The notes beneath the pieces were generated by a model. It was not told the DNA's origin and ran no database searches. It saw only the letters and a program-made list of their open reading frames with translations. Shown here one piece after another: positions 60,630-64,000 of a DNA stretch of 64,000 nt. The position numbers and the translations under genes were made by a program. This stretch comes from Oerskovia jenensis. GTDB lineage: Bacteria; Actinomycetota; Actinomycetes; Actinomycetales; Cellulomonadaceae. Where the stretch lies: NCBI RefSeq assembly GCF_016907235.1, contig NZ_JAFBBO010000001.1, positions 1,240,001-1,304,000 of the forward strand, given 5' to 3'. Positions within the stretch are counted from its first letter, which is position 1, and every line of letters begins with the position of its first letter.

Positions 60630-61695
60630 GACGTCGAAGACCGCCGAGACCCTGCCGCCGCGCGACGAGACCCGGGCGGGCACGGACGCGCCCGGTACGT
60701 CCGGCCCCTCGCCCGAGGCGCGCGACGCCGTCGCGACCGCTTCGCCCGAGGTGGGCTCCGTCGTCGGGCACGCGAAGGACGTGGGCGACATCGAGGCCGG
60801 CCTCGACGCCCTCCAGACGGCCGTCGCACCGACCGCGAGCCGGTGGTCCAGGGCCGTCCAGGCCGTCTACCCGCCGGTCCTCGCGATCGCGATCCTGCTC
60901 GCCGTCTGGCAGACCCTCGTGTGGCTCGAGGTCCAGCCCATCTACAACCTGCCCGGCCCCGAGCAGGTCTGGGAGGCCGTCACGCGCGCCGCGGCGAGCG
61001 GCACGTTGTGGCAGGCCCTCGGGACGAGCCTCGAGCGCGGTGTGCTGGGCTTCCTCGCAGCCGTCGCGATCGGCACGCCGCTCGGCATCCTCGTGGCACG
61101 CGTGCGCTGGGTGCGCGTGTCGTTCGGGCCCATCATCACGGGTCTGCAGGTGCTGCCGTCGGTCGCCTGGGTGCCTGCGGGCATCATCTGGTTCGGGCTG
61201 TCCGACGCCACGGTGTACTTCGTGATCCTCATGGGCGCGGTGCCCTCGATCATCAACGGGATCGTGTCGGGCGTGGACCAGGTGCCGCCGCTGTACCGGC
61301 GCGTGGGTCAGGTCCTGGGCGCGGGCCGGTTCCAGATGATCAAGGACGTCATCCTGCCCGCGGCCTTCCCCGGCTACCTCGCGGGCCTCAAGCAGGGCTG
61401 GGCGTTCTCGTGGCGCTCGCTCATGGCCGCGGAGATCATCGCGGTCGGCGGCGGGATCGGGTTCGGGCTGGGCGCGTTCCTCCAGCAGGGGCGCGAGCTG
61501 TCCGACATGGCGCTCGTCTTCACCGCGATCCTGCTGATCCTCGTGGTCGGCATGGTCATCGAGCTGCTGTTCTTCGCCCCGGTCGAGAAGTCGATGTTGC
61601 GTCGTCGGGGCCTGGCCCCGGAGACCTCGACCAGCAAGGGCTCGGGGTGGCTGCTGCGCCGGCGTGAGCTGGCCGCCGCCGCTTTCGGGCGATGA
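60619..61695 (+). CDS. ssuC: SsuC-type ABC transporter permease
   Basis: Inner-membrane permease of 358 residues. About 75 hydrophilic residues precede five or six membrane segments, with the EAA-type loop VPPLYRRVGQVLGAGRFQMIKDVILPAAFPGYLAGLKQ characteristic of the SsuC/TauC family. ATG 60619 follows GTGAGGAG. The long acidic/Pro-rich N-terminal tail is unusual for the family but common in this genome's membrane proteins. It ends 7 nt before cysG. Confidence 0.92.
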   Translation: MPSETSKTAETLPPRDETRAGTDAPGTSGPSPEARDAVATASPEVGSVVGHAKDVGDIEAGLDALQTAVAPTASRWSRAVQAVYPPVLAIAILLAVWQTLVWLEVQPIYNLPGPEQVWEAVTRAAASGTLWQALGTSLERGVLGFLAAVAIGTPLGILVARVRWVRVSFGPIITGLQVLPSVAWVPAGIIWFGLSDATVYFVILMGAVPSIINGIVSGVDQVPPLYRRVGQVLGAGRFQMIKDVILPAAFPGYLAGLKQGWAFSWRSLMAAEIIAVGGGIGFGLGAFLQQGRELSDMALVFTAILLILVVGMVIELLFFAPVEKSMLRRRGLAPETSTSKGSGWLLRRRELAAAAFGR

Positions 61696-61702
61696 TGGGC
61701 GC

Positions 61703-63058
61703 ATGAACCCTGAGCTCTACCCCCTCGGTCTGCGGATCGCGGGCCGTCTCGTCGTCGTGGTGGGCGGCGGCCCGGTCGCTGCACGGCGCACCCGGTCGCT
61801 CGTCCTCGCGGGTGCGCACGTGCGTGTGGTCGCACCGGAGATCTGCGAGGACCTCGCCGCGTCGGTCACCGTTCCTCCGCCCGACGGCGCCGCGCCCCTC
61901 GACGGTCCCGGTGCGGCCGGGTCCGTCGTCACGTGGGAGGCGCGAGCGTTCCGCCCGGGCGACCTCGACGGCGCGTGGCTCGTGCACACCGCGACCGGGT
62001 CTGCCGAGGTCGACGCCGACGTCGCGGCCGAGGCCGAGTCGCTGCGCATCTTCTGCGTGAGCGCGGGCGACGCCGGGGCCGGGACCGCGTGGGTGCCCGC
62101 GGTGGCGCGGGTGACCGTCGACGACGTCTCCCCCGTTGGGGATCGCGACGGCACGACGGCCGAGCCCCCGACCGGGGGCACAGCCACCGGCGCGACCTCC
62201 GCGACCGAGGTCGTCGTCGCCGTGAACGCGGGCCGCGACCCGCGCCGCGCCCAGCACGTGCGGGACGCGATCGACGCCCTGCTCGCGACGGGCGAGCTGC
62301 CCCTGCGGCGGGTCCGGCCCGCCGCTCCGGGCGGGACCGGGACGGTTGCCCTCGTGGGCGGCGGACCCGGCGACGCGGGGCTCATCACCGCACGAGGACG
62401 GCGACTGCTCGCGCAGGCCGAGGTCGTGGTGACCGATCGCCTGGGCCCACGAGCGCTGCTCGACGAGCTCGCGGACGACGTCGTCGTGATCGACGTGGGC
62501 AAGACCCCGGGCTTCCACCCGGTCCCGCAGGAGGAGATCAACGCGCTGCTGGTCGAGCACGCGCTCGCCGGGCGTCGTGTTGTACGACTCAAGGGTGGCG
62601 ACCCGTACGTGTTCGGCCGCGGGGGCGAGGAGCTCATCGCGTGCGAGGAGCACGGCATCCCCGTCGAGGTCGTCCCCGGTGTGACGAGCGCGGTCTCGGT
62701 GCCCGCAGCCGTGGGGATCCCGGTCACGCATCGTGGCTGGTCCCGTGGCTTCACCGTCCTGACCGGGCACGAGGACATCGGCAAGGTCCCCGCTGCCGCG
62801 GACCACACCGTCATCCTGCTCATGGGGGTCTCGCGGCTGCGCGACTCCGCCGCCGCGCTCGTGGCCTCGGGCCGCTCGCCCGAGACGCCCGTCGCCGTGG
62901 TCGAGGACGGCTACGGTCCGCGACAGCGGTCGACCGTCGGGACGCTCGCGACCATCGCCGACGTCGCCGCCGCCGCGGGAGTCCGGGCGCCGGCCGTGAC
63001 CGTGATCGGCGACGTGGTGCGGGTGAGCCCGGCGTGGCGGGCGGCCGGGCTCGGCTGA
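61703..63058 (+). CDS. cysG: Siroheme synthase-like protein: CysG-N domain plus uroporphyrinogen-III C-methyltransferase
   Basis: Makes siroheme precursor for SirA. The 451-residue protein has an N-terminal Rossmann domain for precorrin-2 oxidation (LGLRIAGRLVVVVGGGPVAARRTRSL) and a C-terminal SUMT domain (about 220-450) with VALVGGGPGDAGLITARGRRLLAQAEVVV, VGKTPGFHPVPQEEINALLV, VVRLKGGDPYVFGRGGEE and VTSAVSVPAAVGIPVTHRG. The central part between them is diverged: the usual VVDD block reads FCVSAGDAGAGTAWVPAVARV, and a spacer rich in Thr/Gly follows, so chelatase function is uncertain. ATG 61703 has GATGAT 6 nt upstream. It closes the sulfur operon. Confidence 0.9.
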   Translation: MNPELYPLGLRIAGRLVVVVGGGPVAARRTRSLVLAGAHVRVVAPEICEDLAASVTVPPPDGAAPLDGPGAAGSVVTWEARAFRPGDLDGAWLVHTATGSAEVDADVAAEAESLRIFCVSAGDAGAGTAWVPAVARVTVDDVSPVGDRDGTTAEPPTGGTATGATSATEVVVAVNAGRDPRRAQHVRDAIDALLATGELPLRRVRPAAPGGTGTVALVGGGPGDAGLITARGRRLLAQAEVVVTDRLGPRALLDELADDVVVIDVGKTPGFHPVPQEEINALLVEHALAGRRVVRLKGGDPYVFGRGGEELIACEEHGIPVEVVPGVTSAVSVPAAVGIPVTHRGWSRGFTVLTGHEDIGKVPAAADHTVILLMGVSRLRDSAAALVASGRSPETPVAVVEDGYGPRQRSTVGTLATIADVAAAAGVRAPAVTVIGDVVRVSPAWRAAGLG

Positions 63059-63095
63059 CAGCCTCGACCGGTCGAGCCGCAGGCCTGAGAACGGC

Positions 63096-63150
63096 CGAGA
63101 ACGTGCTGGGGGCCGTCATCCGGTGGATGACGGCCCCCAGCACGTTCTCG
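63096..63150. terminator. 26-bp perfect hairpin between cysG and fdxA
   Basis: Arms 63096-63121 and 63125-63150 pair perfectly around a 3-nt loop, between convergent genes. It is the longest perfect stem in the window. Confidence 0.9.
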
Positions 63151-63210
63151 ACAGCCGGCCTGCGCCGCGCGGTGAGTGGCGAGTGGCGCGTGGCGTGTGG
63201 CGCGCGCCGC

Positions 63211-63528
63211 TCAGGCCTGCGGGGACAGGGCCGCGATCATCGGGTCGTCCTTCTCGATCAGGCCCATCTTCGCCGCACCACCCGGCGACCCCAGATCATC
63301 GAAGAACTCCACGTTCGCCCGGTAGTAGTCGCTCCACTCCGAGGGCACGTCGTCCTCGTAGTAGATCGCCTCCACCGGACACACCGGCTCGCACGCACCA
63401 CAGTCCACGCACTCGTCGGGATGGATGTACAACGACCGCTTGCCCTCGTAGATGCAGTCCACCGGACACTCCTCGATGCACGCCTTGTCCTTCACGTCCA
63501 CACAAGGCTGAGCAATCACGTACGTCAC
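63211..63528 (-). CDS. fdxA: 7Fe ferredoxin (3Fe-4S/4Fe-4S)
   Basis: Small electron carrier of 105 residues. Cys at 9, 17, 21, 25 and 40, 43, 46, 50 (CxxxxxxxCxxxCxxxC and CxxCxxCxxxCP) match seven-iron ferredoxins of the actinobacterial FdxA group. The C-terminal half (YYEDDVPSEWSDYYRANVEFFDDLG) is the usual extension. It may donate electrons to SirA, whose operon converges with it, or to cytochromes P450; this is inference. The start is GTG 63528, 9 nt after AAGGA. Confidence 0.95.
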   Translation of the reverse strand: MTYVIAQPCVDVKDKACIEECPVDCIYEGKRSLYIHPDECVDCGACEPVCPVEAIYYEDDVPSEWSDYYRANVEFFDDLGSPGGAAKMGLIEKDDPMIAALSPQA

Positions 63529-63675
63529 GGCGGAGGGTCCTTTTCGTCGGGCCGGAGGGCTTCACCCGGCTGCCTCCAGGCTATCGCCCCGACGTGGTGC
63601 GCGAACCCTCCTTCTCACCTGGCAATACGGCGACATCTCGCGGCCTGCGAGGCACCGGGACCGGCCCGCCCGGCC

Positions 63676-64000
63676 CTACAGGAGCCGTCGAGCGGCCGCC
63701 CAGCGCGTGAGCTCGTGCCGCGAGGAGAGCTGGAGCTTGCGCAGCACCGACGAGACGTGGGTCTCGACCGTCTTGACGGAGATGAAGAGCTCCGAGGCGA
63801 CCTCGCGGTAGGCGTACCCGCGGGCGATGAGCCGCATGACCTCCTGCTCCCGCGCCGAGAGACGGTCGAGCTCGTCGTCGGCCACGGCCACGTCCGCCTG
63901 ACCCGTGCCGAACGCGTCGAGCACGAAGCCCGCGAGGCGCGGCGAGAAGACCGCGTCGCCGCTCGCGACCTGCACCACGGCCCCCGCCAGGTCCGGTCCG
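63676..64000 (-). CDS. NarL/FixJ-type response regulator (N-terminus outside window)
   Basis: The visible 108 residues are the C-terminal part of a two-component regulator. After the end of the receiver domain (GPDLAGAVVQVASGDAVFSPRLAGFVLDAF) comes a LuxR-type helix-turn-helix (LSAREQEVMRLIARGYAYREVASELFISVKTVETHVSSVLRKLQL). The frame is open through base 64000, so the gene continues beyond the window, and the partner kinase is not visible. Confidence 0.9.
   Translation of the reverse strand, partial: GPDLAGAVVQVASGDAVFSPRLAGFVLDAFGTGQADVAVADDELDRLSAREQEVMRLIARGYAYREVASELFISVKTVETHVSSVLRKLQLSSRHELTRWAAARRLL

Overview
The window is about 72% G+C by eye, with GTG starts, densely overlapping genes and many TANNNT -10 boxes sitting 6-8 nt before a start codon. 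Together with the gene content (secreted amylopullulanase, GH26 and GH16 glycanases, several sugar ABC importers, the pcrA-sucC-sucD-perM-purN neighbourhood) this suggests an actinobacterium of the Cellulomonadaceae/Promicromonosporaceae type. That placement is inference; no rRNA or tRNA gene was seen. No insertion sequence, phage gene or CRISPR array was found either, and the window reads as a core-like chromosome segment.

Layout. 1-5969: a multiple-sugar importer (chvE, mmsA, mmsB, minus strand) diverges from a ROK repressor and a lone sugar-type ABC ATPase. 6408-11008: a four-gene operon with a BcsA-like family 2 glycosyltransferase, a STAS protein, a GH26 enzyme and a GH16 enzyme, probably for synthesis and trimming of an exported beta-glycan. 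11067-14909: a GNAT and a CUT1 sugar importer (binding protein, MalF, MalG). 15311-20303: purU, two unknown genes, a MocR regulator divergent from an aldo/keto reductase. 20388-26555: a 2,055-residue secreted amylopullulanase. 26823-30482: a fused ABC exporter. 30696-33090: mdh and icd. 33464-43138: aquaporin, DUF3017 protein, FAD oxidoreductase, SulP transporter, purH, an ArsR/SRPBCC pair, an unknown gene, purN. 43300-50522: a small membrane protein, perM-like DUF6350 protein, sucD, sucC, pcrA. 50745-52997: VOC protein, GNAT, DUF456 and another small membrane protein.

53162-63058 is a sulfur-assimilation operon: a leaderless 28-codon leader peptide ending in four Cys codons, then sirA (sulfite reductase), cysH (APS reductase), cysD, cysN, an SsuA/SsuB/SsuC-type importer and a siroheme-synthase gene that makes the cofactor for SirA. 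Sulfate is activated to APS (CysDN), reduced to sulfite (CysH) and then to sulfide (SirA). The leader peptide very probably makes the operon respond to cysteine supply. A 7Fe ferredoxin and a partial LuxR-type response regulator close the window.

Regulation visible in the sequence: candidate ROK operators over the chvE promoter; a LacI-like palindrome before the CUT1 operon; TTGCAG repeats within the amylopullulanase promoter; an ArsR palindrome over its own promoter; and a 14-bp palindromic motif shared, with one change, by the icd and sucC promoters. Long perfect hairpins mark most operon ends.
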